Positions 20,296-32,068 of a stretch of DNA of 64,000 nt are shown here, in pieces. Position 1 is the first letter of the stretch. Every line of letters begins with the position of its first letter. This DNA is from Ascarosepion bandense (Eukaryota > Mollusca > Cephalopoda > Sepiida > Sepiidae). Both the position numbers and the translations under genes were made by a program. The notes under the pieces were generated by a model that worked only from the letters and a program-made list of their open reading frames with translations, searched no databases and was not told the origin of the DNA. The stretch is taken from assembly GCA_037127315.1 (NCBI GenBank), contig JBBBDQ010001922.1:1-64000 (forward strand). Reading direction: 5' to 3'.

Positions 20296-21285
20296 TAAAC
20301 AAGGATTGAAAAAAATGTAAACATTTCAATCTTTTTATGTAACCAACTAAAAATATCTTTTTAATATTTTATTATATTAATTGTTTATTAATGGTTTATT
20401 AATGGTTTATTATATTAATGGTTTCACGAAATTTTCAATATGGCCTACTCTTCTTTATTCAATGTGTAAGAAAGACGGTAGCAAAATGTCGCTTTTCCTA
20501 TGCGCTCGTGGCCATTGATGTTTTACAATCAGGATCATCTGGAGTTCCGTATCGAACAGCATCACATCTCCTTTCCCGGTTGGCCTGATTAGATCCTGAT
20601 CTCCACTCCGCCGTCAATATCACACCATACAGCGTCATTCAACATTTTCCATTTGATTGGTCGTTCGGAATGTTTCTTCTTTTAGTTTTCACTTGATAAA
20701 TGGTTTCGAATGTTTTGGCATTATAGTGGGGGTATCTATTCTTTTCTATGAGTAGTGGGAGTCCGTTCTAGTGAAGGGTAGTTGTATACTGTTGCAGGTT
20801 AACGGAATTTGGCCTTGTTGTAGATAGCCCACTATAAATCATAAAATGATTATAAAATCAAGAAAAGCAAATTGAGTTGAAAATTAACATTTTTATATAT
20901 ACACATATCAATTAATGTTTATACAATTATAGTAATTCTTGAAATATTGGTTCTACGGAGGTTGAAATGTTCATGGCAATAAAATGCTGAAAGAGAATTA
21001 ATGCTTCGGAATGTGGGTAGCGCTATGAGTAAGGAATGTCTTTGATGTAGTCGCTCCTTAGGTCAGTAAGTAGTTTTTGAGGCAGGGAAGAAGGAAAGAG
21101 GTAAGGGAGACGAGCGTAGTAAGCCACTTGACTTTCGGTCAAGGGAGATAATAATTACTCTCTTCTCCTAGAGTCGGTCTGCATGTCAATGCTTTCTGTA
21201 TCCGCTTTTTATATCTTTTTGGATCACAGCAGATCATTTGGGATTTCACACATATTTCTTTCTTGGGTTTCCATTGGCTGATAAA
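20296..21285. other. Unique sequence, nothing recognised
   Basis: AT-rich DNA. A short GGTTTATTA triplication is seen near 20390. No coding or RNA signal recognised. Confidence 0.4.
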
Positions 21286-21289
21286 TAAA

Positions 21290-21591
21290 ATTCGCGTAGG
21301 CTCGCGAACTGGAAATTTAATATTTAATTAATTTCTATTTTTCAACCGGAACATCTGCGCGAACCCGGATGCGCACCGTCGAGTTTTGATCATTTGCTTC
21401 TTGGTCGTGAAAGCGCAAACATCCGGTTCATCGCTTTTGCTCGGTATCACCACAGCATTTAGTGACGTCACTAATAACTCAACCAATGGCCTTCAGTCAT
21501 TGGTTAACCTCCCGTTATTTAATTCTAACTGAAGCCTCGTTCGGATTTGGCGACATTTTAACAGAATTATTTAATGAATACTCTGGTAAGT
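21290..21591 (+). promoter_or_regulatory. Candidate promoter and first exon with splice donor
   Basis: A locally CpG-containing stretch (CTGCGCGAACCCGGATGCGC, GTCGAG, AAAGCGCAAACATCC) carries ETS-like ACCGGAA, a full CRE TGACGTCA at 21463-21470, and two CCAAT boxes in opposite orientation (CCAAT 21483-21487, ATTGG 21499-21503). About 80 bases on, CTCTG|GTAAGT (donor at 21586) is a near-consensus 5' splice site. The spacing fits a TATA-less promoter with a short non-coding first exon. There is no transcript evidence, and it could instead belong to an old mobile element. Confidence 0.35.
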
Positions 21592-21999
21592 TGTATTTTC
21601 TACTAGTTTGAGAGTGGTGGGGGCTCATTATTATTTTAATTTTCTTTTACTTAATATTTCCTTTATTCTTGTCATTACCGAAAAGAGAGAGAGAGGGGGG
21701 GAAGTAATCAAGAAGACAAATAATTTTAATGACGAATATTATTATCATGTTTATTTTATTGACAGCCAACTTTTTGCATTTTCACCTTCTTTTATAATCA
21801 TTTTGGAATCGTCTGTTTATTCACGCCAAAATATTTTACTCCGAAATAAAACAATTCCTATGTACTGACATTCACGCCAAATTCTTCCAGAGAGATGCCC
21901 TTCTATTGTATTTCAGTTGGGTTGATCTTTGCGATCGCCCCAAGTGTAGTCAACACGGGTAAGCTATTTCTAAGTGTAGGACTACATTCGCGCTCACTA
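21592..21999. other. Unique sequence, possible intron start
   Basis: No coding exon recognised. The 86-residue frame at 21608-21868 has no known motif. Confidence 0.35.
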
Positions 22000-22007
22000 C
22001 AATAAAC

Positions 22008-22630
22008 GGTAAATTTTCGTTTTAGCTCCCGACGTCTTTTTCCCCTTCAAATTTATCCAAAATAGCATTATCTCTGTGCAAATGTATATGCTGAACTCAA
22101 ATCAACAATTAGTTATTGAAGAAACTTACCTTTTTTGCTTTAAAGTCCATAAAAAAAAACGAACTATATCTCGCACTTTTTCTCTCTTCCGTAACTCTCA
22201 GAAAGTAATGTAATTAACTGGAGAATGATGCACTGCGTAGGACAACAAATTTTGGATTTTTGGTCGATTTTCTTCCTTTACTGAAACGAAAGTAATAAGC
22301 GTAGAAATACAATATCGCATTACTTTCATGACAGTAATTAAATTGCCGGAAGTTTCAGTAAAGGAAGAAAATCGACCAAAAATCGGCCGAAATTTGTTGC
22401 CTACGTCGAACGTCATTCTGCCGTTAATTACATGACTTTGTGAGAGCTACGGGAGAGAAAAAGTGCGAGATATAGTTTCATTATTTAGATTTAAAAAAAA
22501 AAAGAGTTAAGTTTTTTCAATAACTAATTGTTGATTTGAGTTCAGCATATACATTTGCACAGAAATAATGCTATTTTGGATAAATTTGAAGGGGGGGAAA
22601 AGCCGTCGGGAGTTAAAACGAAAATTTACC
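22008..22630. mobile_element. 623-bp foldback DNA element with 8-bp target duplication
   Basis: Begins GGTAAATTTTCGTTTTAGCT and ends with its near complement (AGTTAAAACGAAAATTTACC). Inverted similarity runs about 300 bp to the centre near 22318. Directly outside lie CAATAAAC (22000-22007) and CAATAAAC (22631-22638), a perfect 8-bp target-site duplication. Very long inverted repeats with 8-bp duplications suggest a non-autonomous Mutator-like element; Merlin or hAT are alternatives. No transposase is encoded. Confidence 0.85.
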
Positions 22631-22639
22631 CAATAAACA

Positions 22640-23204
22640 AGTCTAAAACGATTTTTTTCTTTAAATTTAAAAAAAAAGAAACTTCTTTTTAAGTACGCCG
22701 AACATCACCCGCACTAATGATATGTGAATAACTCACGGATTCGTGTCAATTTTTTCATTCTGAGGGCTGGAGTTGTTGCGAGTTAAACCTGAACAAATTA
22801 TTCATGTAAATAAATTTCAAGGGTGCCAAAACTTTCAATTAAAATTTATAATTTCTTGGGGTGAATTAACTTTTCATTATTTAGGTGAATTAACAGGAAA
22901 GACCCATCGTTTGGATTTATCCTTTTCCCGCTATGTTAATCCGATATTTATTAGGGTTGTGCAAGAAGGATCTTGCTGCCAAATCTGTATGGCCTCTTTA
23001 AATGGTAAAAGACTGGTTTTTCGGCCTTGGTTTCTGAAAAGTTTTACTAATCCCCGTTAATGTTCTTTTTTTCCTTGTCTCTTTTGACAAAATGGAAAAA
23101 TCACCAACATTGAAAAAGGGAAAATCGGTTACCTGGGCACGGTTTGCCGAAAAAAAAAAAAAAGAAATCCTAAATCATTGCTACATAAAGATCTCACTGA
23201 ATGT
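22640..23204. other. Unique sequence with an unrecognised open frame
   Basis: A 95-residue open frame at 22773-23060 ends FRPWFLKSFTNPR. I do not recognise it and see no splice or start context that supports it as a gene. Confidence 0.3.
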
Positions 23205-23268
23205 CTCATACATTCGGCCTTGTGCCATATCTAAGCTACGTTTAGAAAATCACCATAGGTATACCTCA
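23205..23268 (+). mobile_element. SINE-2 3' body fragment
   Basis: TTCGGCCTTGTGCCATATCT followed by AAGCTACGTTTAGAAAATCA matches the body of SINE-2 at 47430-47490. The tRNA-like head is absent. A second similar fragment lies at 23495-23545 (GCCTTGTACAACGTCTAAGC). Confidence 0.55.
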
Positions 23269-23549
23269 CATATGGTAATGTATTTTAACCTTCTCGACTA
23301 TTGCGACCAATCGGATAATTTACCTCAATAAAATCGTTGCTTTTTCTTTTTTGACGAGGTGCAGTGTTTTTTTTTTGTTTTTTTTTTTATTATTTCTTGC
23401 TTGACATTTCGACGTCGTTTAATGAATAGCAAGCTGGTCTTACAAGATCAATTACTACTGATCAGTGATTATGATCCTCACTGGATGTTCTGCACTTTCA
23501 GCCTTGTACAACGTCTAAGCTACGTTAAGAAAATTATAATCTAGCCTCC

Positions 23550-25200
23550 CAACCATTAGGCAGGGATCAAAGTGTAGTAGACGGTTTCGATAGGCTTCTG
23601 TCGAACCAACACGAGACTCAACCGAAGAGCAGAGCCTCGTCTTGGTGGTGGTGGGGGGGGAATAGACAAATGCCGGACTACTTTGTGCAGGATCTACGGG
23701 AAATTCTTACCCAGGCGTAAGGGCCTGAAGTTCTCACTATAAAATGGCTTTGTACCGCATCCAGCCTCAGTGTAATCTCTGCCTTGTGTCACGATTCATT
23801 TATTTTCCGTGAATAAATAGTGTGTAATCTCTACCTTGGAGCTACATTGTCTTTCGTAGTTGTGTTACGGTCTTCGGACAGGTTGCAACTGAAAATATTA
23901 TTAAAAGTAGTCCGGTCTCGGGGAATAGGTGTCAGCGACAGTATCTCTCTTATTGCATTGAATTGCGTCAGTAGTAATACTCACGAGGCTGGAGTATTTT
24001 GGGACATACTAAACTGACGCCATCTGTCAGTAAATACAAAATGATGTTTTTTTTTTGTTTTTTTTTAGTGTTCGAAAGTGAGTGCATTATATTAGGATCT
24101 GCGGGTTGGATTCTTTACCTCTTGAACTTTTGACCTATGACTTGTAATTATTTCTTGGATTTGTAAAACTGGATTGCGATACAGACTTTTTACCGCTTTT
24201 GTTCTTTTGGATATTTATCAACAAACCCGTCTCTTCTGCATACAAAGTTGATGAGATAATTTACAGAAATGAATAACGCGTATAATTAACAAATTATTTT
24301 ATTTTTATTCTCTACAAATACTGTAAGTATATTAATTTCGTAGGCGGGCCTGTAAGACCGGGGCAACCCCCACTGTAATTTTTTTTTTTTTTTTTGTGCA
24401 TTCTTATCGATTAGACCGTAAACTTTCAGATTAGTTTAAAAAAAAAACTTGGAAAAGTTCAATATTTAAAGATTTTTAGGGATGCTCAGTTTCTCATACA
24501 ACTTTCTAGTAAATCGATCCCCCATATTGGAAACACTCGTTTTGGGCTCGCTTTTGAATATGCCTGAATAGAAATAGCATGCCCACAGAAGCACAACTTG
24601 TTCTGTGCAATTAATTATTGAACTCTTGGCCTTTATTGCCCCGCTTAGTGTAAACATTCGTATAATTAACGCTTCCAGATTAGAGCCAAAATGTCTCTGT
24701 CGCCCAGATTAAAGCTCACAAGGAAAAATATTATCCTCTATTTCCTCCCCGCTTACGAAAAGTAAAAACGAAAATTTGAAAGAAAGAAAAAAAATACGCA
24801 TACTTCTTTCAATCACGCACCGAAAAACAAATTAGATAAGTAATTTTTTATAGAACATCGTAGAGAATTAACGTACCTCCACTCAACTGTCAAAAAACGA
24901 AACAGCATATCATGATTTTAAAAGGGATCAAATTTAATAAAAGTTTTGTCATCAAAATGTTTATGCTCTTAAGAGGAAAGATCAGATTTTGTTATTGTTT
25001 TTTAAAAATTTTAAATTCTTTCTAACACGTTCGAAATTTTAATTAGAATTTTATTTTTTGTTTTCCGTCAGCGATTCACGCTATGTTTACGTAAGGTGAC
25101 TGTTAAGAAAATGGAGTCGGTCGAGTAAAATGATCTTGGAGCGAGTAAATTTTCCCTCGTTCTCGACCGCCGTCGAGTGATTTTTTTTTTTTTAAATCTC
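23550..25200. other. Unique AT-rich sequence
   Basis: Homopolymer T runs near 24050 and 24380. No gene, RNA or known repeat recognised. Confidence 0.4.
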
Positions 25201-25205
25201 AAAGG

Positions 25206-25206
<1 letters not shown>

Positions 25207-25252
<46 letters not shown>
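25207..25252. repeat. (TA)n microsatellite
   Basis: Uninterrupted alternating TA of about 46 bases. Confidence 0.95.
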
Positions 25253-25257
<5 letters not shown>

Positions 25258-25539
25258 GATATGTAATCCAGAATTGCTTGGTTTACTTGTTTACTGCCGC
25301 AGACACTGCAACCAAACCAGAGTTAATTGCTTAACTTCTCTCATCAAAAGGACCAGAAGTCGTAATCATATTGCTTATCAAACTTGTCGTGAGGTTTAAT
25401 TATTTTCAGTTTAATCATCAATAACAAGTGTACATATATAAAAGGCAATTGTATTTCTGCAATGACGAACGTGTAAAATAGACAAAATTGCATTCATTGA
25501 ATGTAGGTCTGTTGAAAATAAACTGAAAGCAGATGAAGG

Positions 25540-25920
25540 AAAAGAAAAACTTGAGAACAAATAAGCGATAATGCCGAAAGAAAGAACATAGGCCAAAACC
25601 TCCATGCTACGCGAGAAAGAGGGAAAGAAATATTAAGGGAAAGAATGAATATTAAAGAAAGGAAAGAACAAATACAGAAGGAAGAAAACAAATATTGAAG
25701 GAACGAACGAAGGAAATAAGAAATATTGAAAAATTAATAAAAGGAAATAAATATTGAAAGCAGGAAAAACTTTAAAGAGAAGTTTTGGAAACATTCAAAA
25801 TGTAATAATCTAGAGGAATAAAGAAACAGTGAAGGAGAGAGAGAAAAAAAGGAATGTATGAGTAAAACAAGGAGAATAAAAACAAAAGCGAGCAAAAAAA
25901 ATAAATCTATAGGGAAAAAA
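25540..25920 (+). repeat. Low-complexity polypurine tract
   Basis: GAAAGA, GGAAGAA and GAAGGAACGAA types with few pyrimidines on the plus strand. Minus-strand frames here are Phe/Leu/Ser artefacts. 25921-26420 beyond it shows nothing recognisable apart from (TA)n at 26398. Confidence 0.7.
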
Positions 25921-26392
25921 ACACCCACCCGGAAACAGTAATGAATAAAATAAGCCTGATGCACAGTTAAGTAAAGAAAAAAAAACCAAATCGGCATTTA
26001 TAAAATGCATACACACGCCTCCATTCTCTTGATACCGTTTTTGTTAGCATAACGATTGCGTTCCCAAGACGATTTAGAAATTCATTTCAGAAAGATAAAG
26101 CGTTGAGTGAAAAATAAATAAAATAAAATACCAACCACCTTAAGTGTTATGAAAAACTCAGCGCAAACTTTCACGCAACTTGCCCAGTCATCTAGTTCCA
26201 TATGTAGAGAGGGTAATACGACATGCCTTGAAAAGGTGGTGGTTCTGTGTCTGGTTGGCGCGAATTGGAACAGTTGAGCCGGCATTGAGATAAGGAACGA
26301 ATATCTTTTACATATCCAAACCAAAATTAGAAACTTCAAGAAATAGAAACGCTTCCTACTACATGCAAGACAAAATTGTTTGGGGAAGAATG

Positions 26393-26426
<34 letters not shown>

Positions 26427-26427
26427 C

Positions 26428-26574
26428 TCTAGAAATGTTTTTAGATATTCTACAATTTCATGGGTAATATGTATTTCGTAGCAGGGAAAAAGCTGCTCGT
26501 CAGACCCAAATAATACAACAGTTCTGAACTGTTGTATCTTTTGGGTCTGACGAGTAGAATATCTAAAAAATTTC
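26428..26574. mobile_element. Short hairpin element (about 147 bp)
   Basis: Outer arms TCTAGAAATGTTTTTAGATA and TATCTAAAAAATTTCTAGA; inner arms CGTCAGACCCAAA..CAACAGTTC and GAACTGTTG..TTTGGGTCTGACG. An unpaired block of about 50 bases lies only on the left side. It looks like a small MITE; no TA duplication can be separated from the adjacent (TA)n. Confidence 0.6.
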
Positions 26575-27075
26575 TAGATTATATTATTCTGTTAATTTAA
26601 GATAAATAAATTTAACATTGAGTTCGTCTCATTCGGGCCTAAACGTAATTTTCCCAGTATCTGAAAGCGCTTATCGACGGTGGACCAGAAACTGATCATC
26701 TCTGGTCGGGTCGGCGCGGTGAGTGGGGTATGATGTTAAAAGACCCGAAACCTCCTAGTGATCCTCGCGATGACATCACTGACGACACCCTCTAGCGCCC
26801 CCACTACGGTGCGTATGTTTAAAATATATATATATATATGTGTGTGTGTGTGTTTTACCTTTTATACTCACAATTTCAACATAAAACATGATAATTAATT
26901 TGAACAGATCTGCATAGCTAGAATAACAGTTCCTCTACCCAGGGTTTTCCTGATGAAGGTGGCTAGACACACGGTGATATAAAAAAAATTAAATAAACCG
27001 GATGAGATGAGGTAGTCGTTACACTACTTACATTGTTCTGACTATTGTTCTCATCTTTATTGCCATGTTTACGAC

Positions 27076-27108
27076 GTTTCGGCCGTTGTGCGCTCCGGCC
27101 TTCTTCAG
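27076..27108 (-). ncRNA. Hammerhead-like core
   Basis: Minus strand CTGAAGA, A, GGCC, a 12-base loop, GGCC, GAAAC. GGCC can pair with GGCC as stem II. An extra A separates the core from stem II. Confidence 0.4.
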
Positions 27109-27401
27109 GTGGTAGGAACTTCGAACGGAAACCTTTATTTAGATCACAGTACATCATTCTCATTCTATATGCTATGCCACTACTGGTAGCCATGTAGTTA
27201 TCTTCTTTTAACTTAACTCTCTGATGATACATGGCCCAGTGGATATAGACGTTGCTTAGTTTCAGTGACTCGACCCGAAGATTTGAGTTCAATTCCAGGC
27301 TACAGGAGTGGTGAACAAATAAATTAAGGAGTGATAACTACATAGCTACCAAAAGTGGCATCGTTCATGAAATGAAAGGTCCGGTTTGAAATTACCATCA
27401 C

Positions 27402-27434
27402 CTGAAGAAAACCAGAGCGTACAACGACTGAAAC
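27402..27434 (+). ncRNA. Hammerhead-like core, stem II decayed
   Basis: CTGAAGA, then AAACCAG, GCGTACAACGACT, GAAAC. It aligns to the copy at 27076 but stem II no longer pairs. Confidence 0.35.
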
Positions 27435-27490
27435 GTAAAGATGACAATAAAGATGAGGATAATAGACCGAACAGTGTAAATAGTGTAAAC

Positions 27491-28085
27491 CAGACGAATG
27501 ATTTTGTAGAAGCCAATAGACTGGTTAGCTTGATATGGGGCCAGTGCAGGAATAAAACTGTATACCTGAGTGAAGAGCTTCTTAGATTGTATTTTTCAGT
27601 GCCCCCCACCGAATGTGACACAAGGCCAAAGCTTAAACTGGGTTTGCAGGTAATAGCTTGAAAATGTTTCCGAAGCTCCCTCAACAATTCTTTTTAAGGA
27701 TACTTCAGATGCTGAGCAACAAACCTAATTCCCTCCCGAAAGAGAGATACTTTCCTGAAGAAAAAAGGCTCCCCACCTCCTTGGGGCTTGGGCTTAGAAT
27801 TATTTGAATTTTCTCGACCCCCGAAAAAATCGGGTGAGCTTCTTATATTGAAAACAATGTCCAGGTTAAGGCAAGCCTCCAGATTAGAGGACATTTGTCA
27901 TGGCTTAACCGGGAAACAAGTGGGTTTTACGAGGTCTTACTGTTCAAGGTACTCTATACATGAATGAATTTCTTTCCGGTTTTCAACCCAGTTATGTCGT
28001 GGAATTGGTGAGGGGCTCAGCTGGACTGATCTTGGAACTGATGATGTCAATGATAATACAAAGGTTAAGATGCATTTTTAATGTG
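27491..28085. other. Unique sequence, nothing recognised
   Basis: A CTTCCTCCCGAAAGAGAGGTA-like segment (about 27735) recurs at 30140 with TTGGGCTTGGG..TTAGAA downstream, a diverged dispersed repeat of about 120 bp. Confidence 0.4.
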
Positions 28086-28087
28086 TT

Positions 28088-28345
28088 TGATGGAGTAATG
28101 AATGTGCATAGTGTTGCAGTGGATTTCGGCTCGGTTTGAATTCGTTGCATTCACTTACGCAAAAGATATCCTTGGTAGCAATATTAATCCGTCTCTTCTC
28201 CATCTAGCTATGGATTAAATACAGGACAGATTGGGTCCTATAAACTGGCTCGCAGCCAGTCTACCGCCGAAAGTAATAGCAACCTACTGTGGGAAAATCT
28301 TTCGAGACATGATCGCCCAAATGTGTATCACTTAACTGATCGAAT
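28088..28345 (+). mobile_element. SINE-1 copy, head internally deleted
   Basis: AGTGTTGCAGTGGATTTCGG (A-box region) is joined closely to TTTGAATTCG, losing about 20-25 bases before the B box. The body is GGACAGATTGGGTCC and CTACCGCCGAAAG; the end is GTGTATCACTTAACTGATC. Confidence 0.75.
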
Positions 28346-28349
28346 AGAG

Positions 28350-29510
28350 TAATATAATAGTTTTCAGAAGAATTTAAAAAAATAATTTTGGTTATAGTTA
28401 AACTTCGGTAATTAAGAATCAGAAATGAGCTTAGAGCGTCATGATTGATAGTGTTTTAATAGCTGAAATGTTTCCAATTCTAATAGCAGATTTTTTTTTC
28501 CCTTTTTTACATAATTCAATTTCTTGAAACACTTTTATAAATTCTTTATCGTGCATTTCATTATAAATGAAGGAAAACGTTATTTTCAAAACAGAAGTAT
28601 GGTGAATAAGTAAATAAACCATTTTTTTTTTCAAATAAAATTTAAATATATTTTTATTTTTTAATCACTTTCCTTTTTTTAATATTTTTTTAATTCGTCT
28701 TTATTTATTTGAATAACAAATATTTTTTGCACGAGTAAGTCGAATGTTACAAATTATTTCGTCTTTCGAGAGGGTCATTAGCAAAATGCAATTTTGGTGG
28801 AGAATTTAGATTTCATTTTTTTTTTCATTTACTGAATTCCAGATGAAAGAATTATCAACTCCATTACAAGATTTAATTCTCAGAATTTTCCACCTCTCTT
28901 CTTTGACATTTATTTTCTGATTTGAATTTCTCTTTAAACAATTGGTCATAAGTTTAGATTTGATTAAAAAAAAAAAAAGGCAAACATTTATACAGTTTTA
29001 CAAAAGCAAATAATTGTTCAAAATAAATTCAATTTCTAAAAAGAAATATTCGTCTGTCTGTTGTTTGTACATTGTTTGTCTGTTTGGATATTATTTGTTA
29101 GAGTGCGGCAGACAAGCAACAACCAGATGTGCCTTGAAAAAATTTATAAAGAAAATATGAAAAATTATTTTAAAAATAAGAGATGAAGAAGAGAAGAAGA
29201 AACTGGTTTGAATATTTCGGCAAATAATAGGTGTTTGATTTCATGTTATTTTTGTATTTAAAAGATAAGACAATTCGCATTAAAAAATAAGTTGTGTTCG
29301 GATGTTATCACTAGAGTGATAGACACACCAAATAACCTTTTATAGTGCGTATGTGTGGGTGTATATAAATAGTGATATTTATATTCAGATATGAACAAAA
29401 TGAGTATAGACTGATAACCCAGAGTTAAATGGTAATGTTTTAGCCAAATTGATTTTGATCTGACATTTTGAAAATAAATATTTTTTCTCAAACATTAGCC
29501 ATCAAAATAT
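28350..29510. other. Very AT-rich unique sequence
   Basis: No gene recognised. Small frames at 28431-28634 and 29258-29491 have no motif. Confidence 0.4.
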
Positions 29511-29516
29511 TCTCTA

Positions 29517-30029
29517 CTAGCAGTATAGCCCGGCGTTGCTCGGGTCTAATGAAAGCTTTAAAACTAATCCATGGTCCTGGAGCTCAGACTCAGCCTAAAG
29601 AATATTTGTGTGAATTTTGGTGAGAATTGGATAAAAATTGTGGATTTGTATAAAGGACATACAGGCAGATAAACAGACACACACACACAAACATCTTGCT
29701 TTATATATATATATATTATCGATTTTCTGCACTATTGTAAGAACTGCAACCTTGAAACTTCTGAATATCGTTTCTTATGTCTTTGTCTATGAGTGTATCA
29801 AATTTGATTAAAATCGGACCACACCTTCTATAACCCGATTTTTTCGATTATCGATTTTTGATATTTATCGGGGGTATCTCGACACAAAACCTAGCTAAGA
29901 ACACTTGCAGATGCTTATAGTACAACTGTGCAAATTTTCAAGAAAATCGGTTCAACCGTTTCGGAGTCTATAGGTAACGGATACACACAGACACACACAC
30001 AGAAAGTTCCATTTATAAATAAGTTTAGA
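29517..30029 (-). mobile_element. Non-autonomous Helitron, both ends
   Basis: The minus strand begins A|TCTAAACTTATTTATAAATG (30029 downwards) and ends with the CCCGAGCAACGCCGGG hairpin and CTAG at 29520-29517. The internal part has the GCAAGATGTTTGTG module next to (TA)n and the ATTTTTATCCAATTCTCACC variant. Confidence 0.8.
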
Positions 30030-31139
30030 TTTATAAGAATCATGGAGACAAAATGTACTATTTCAAAGAGTTTGTTCGTTTATCTATAGTGAACTGTATA
30101 TGGATAGAGCTCAATGAATGGAGATAGATAGATACAAATAAGCTTCCTCCCGAAAGAGAGGTACTTTCTGGAGGACCCCCCCACCCCCGCTCGACATCCT
30201 TGGACTTGGGTTTAGAAATATTTGAACTTTCCCTATCCTCGGAAGAGCCGTGGCTTAGACGACTAAGAACCGAATGGATCGACAGTGAGACATTGCTACT
30301 ACTGGATTAATAGATAAAAATAGATAGGTAAACTTTTATCAAGGTTGTAAATATATACCGTGACATAATTACAAATGAGTTTGTATTTTTAATTAGACAT
30401 CGAATTATATTTACATTGTATTTATCAAAATTTTTTCTCTGAAACTTGAAAACGCTGGGAATCCTTGATCACTTTTCTTTTTTTTTTTTCTTTTTTTAGA
30501 AGATTACACACATAGAGAATTACCAAAACATTTTATATTTAAGCAAATGAATGCTCTCTCTTTCTTAAATACTTGAAGAATTTATCTCTTGAAAATTCCC
30601 CCATCTCCCCCTGTGAAACTCTTCAGAAAATTCAGTATTCCACCGTTTTCTTCCTTTTTATCTTCAGACAAGAGATTAAAAAGAAAAGGAAAACCTTTCT
30701 AAAGCAAAAATTCACTCTGAAAGTCTTTCAGCCCTTCCTTGTAAAATTAATTATATTCAACGTTTGTTTATTGTTTGTGAAAAGAATGCTATTAGATTGA
30801 AAGCGAATACTCTCTTTTGAAAAGTTGATTGTCTTCATGTATATTCATGGGAGTTTCATGTTCAGATTTCCAAAAAACAAAAACAAAACAAAAAAAAACT
30901 AATGATAAATGGTTTGAAATATTCGATATTTTTTCTTTAGAGAATGTCAAAGAATAGCTCCATATCCTTCAATTATCCAGAAAGGCTCACAAGAACACCG
31001 GTACTAATCTACATCGCTTAGCCTCCTCTGTAGTTTAACTTGACTTTCAGATTTAGTCTTTATTTTTTTTTTAGCTTTCTTATATTTAAAATGTTTGAAA
31101 ACCTAACAATATTTAATTTAATTTAATTTTATTTTATTA
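30030..31139. other. Unique AT-rich sequence
   Basis: Apart from the diverged repeat near 30140 shared with 27735, nothing is recognised. Confidence 0.4.
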
Positions 31140-31238
31140 CTTAGGATTTATTTAGAAATACATGCTGCAAAATAAAATCCTTCAGAAGACGAAACGTGTT
31201 GGTAAAGGAAAGACTTTTTGTTTTTATTCATATGTTCC
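31140..31238 (+). repeat. Direct repeat flanking a Helitron, left copy
   Basis: AAATACATGCTGCAAAATAA, then CCTTCAGAAGACGAAACGTG and TTGGTAAAGGAAAGACTTTT. The same block recurs at 31977-32068 on the other side of the Helitron at 31246-31975. Confidence 0.8.
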
Positions 31239-31245
31239 ATCTAAA

Positions 31246-31546
31246 TCTAAACTTATATAATAAATGGAACTTTGTCTATGTGTGTCTGTCCGTTACCTAT
31301 AGACTCCGAAACAGCTAAACCGATTTTCTTGAAAATTTACACGGTTGTACTATAAGCGTCTCCAAGTTTTCTTGGTTAGGTTTTGTGTCGAGGTACCCCC
31401 GATAAATATCGAAAATCGATAATCGAAAGAATCGGGTTATAGAAGGAGTGATCCGATTTTAATCAAATCTGATACACTCATAGACAAAGACAAAAGAAAC
31501 AATATTCAGAAGTTTCAAGGCTGTAGTTCTTAACTGCAGAAAATCG

Positions 31547-31591
<45 letters not shown>

Positions 31592-31975
31592 AGATGTTTG
31601 TGTGCTTGTCTGTTTATCTGCCTGTATGTGTGTATTTTTTTTCAGCCCTTTTATTTTAGTTTTTGCGTCGGGTTTGGCTCTAAGTAGGTATAATTGTAAT
31701 TCTTAGTTTCGGCCATGATACCATTTACTCAGAGGACTTATTTAGCCTTCAAAATTTAGTTTACGACGAAAAGAACTTATTTGATATCGATGCCAGGAAA
31801 TGAAAATTTGACTTACATCCATTCATTTTTCTTTCAGTCTACGGTTTCGCTTTAACTGGAAACAACTATTGCTTTTTAGTCATTCGTGCCAACGTCCAAA
31901 AAGTTTGAGCTCCAGGACCATGGATTAGTTTTAATGCTATCATTACACCCGAGCAACGCCGGGCTGTACTGTTAG
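31246..31975 (+). mobile_element. Helitron, long form
   Basis: Start A|TCTAAACTTATATAATAAAT. Both modules are present: the 5' module to AAAATCGATAATATA, (TA)n, then GATGTTTGTGTGCTTGTCTG and the 3' module. The end hairpin CCCGAGCAACGCCGGG is followed by TTAG, a mutated CTAG. Confidence 0.75.
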
Positions 31976-31976
31976 T

Positions 31977-32068
31977 TTACTTAAAAATACATGCTGCAAA
32001 ATAAATTCCTTCAGAAGACGAAACGTGTTGGTAAAAGAAAGACTTTTTGTGATTATTCAAATTTTCAT
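31977..32068 (+). repeat. Direct repeat flanking a Helitron, right copy
   Basis: Near-identical to 31140-31238, with a few substitutions and a one-base difference in AAAATAAATTCC. Confidence 0.8.

Larger units (their letters stand above)
26995..27490. mobile_element. Hammerhead/tRNA-like cassette, copy 1
   Basis: Ends are inverted: TTACACTACTTACATTGTTC at the left and GAACAGTGTAAATAGTGTAA at the right. Inside each end lies a hammerhead-like core pointing outward (27108-27076 minus, 27402-27434 plus). The centre has an A-box-like TGGCCCAGTGGATATAG and a B-box-like GAGTTCAATTCC (about 27231-27295). Related copies are at 34183, 37306 and 63105. Confidence 0.6.
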
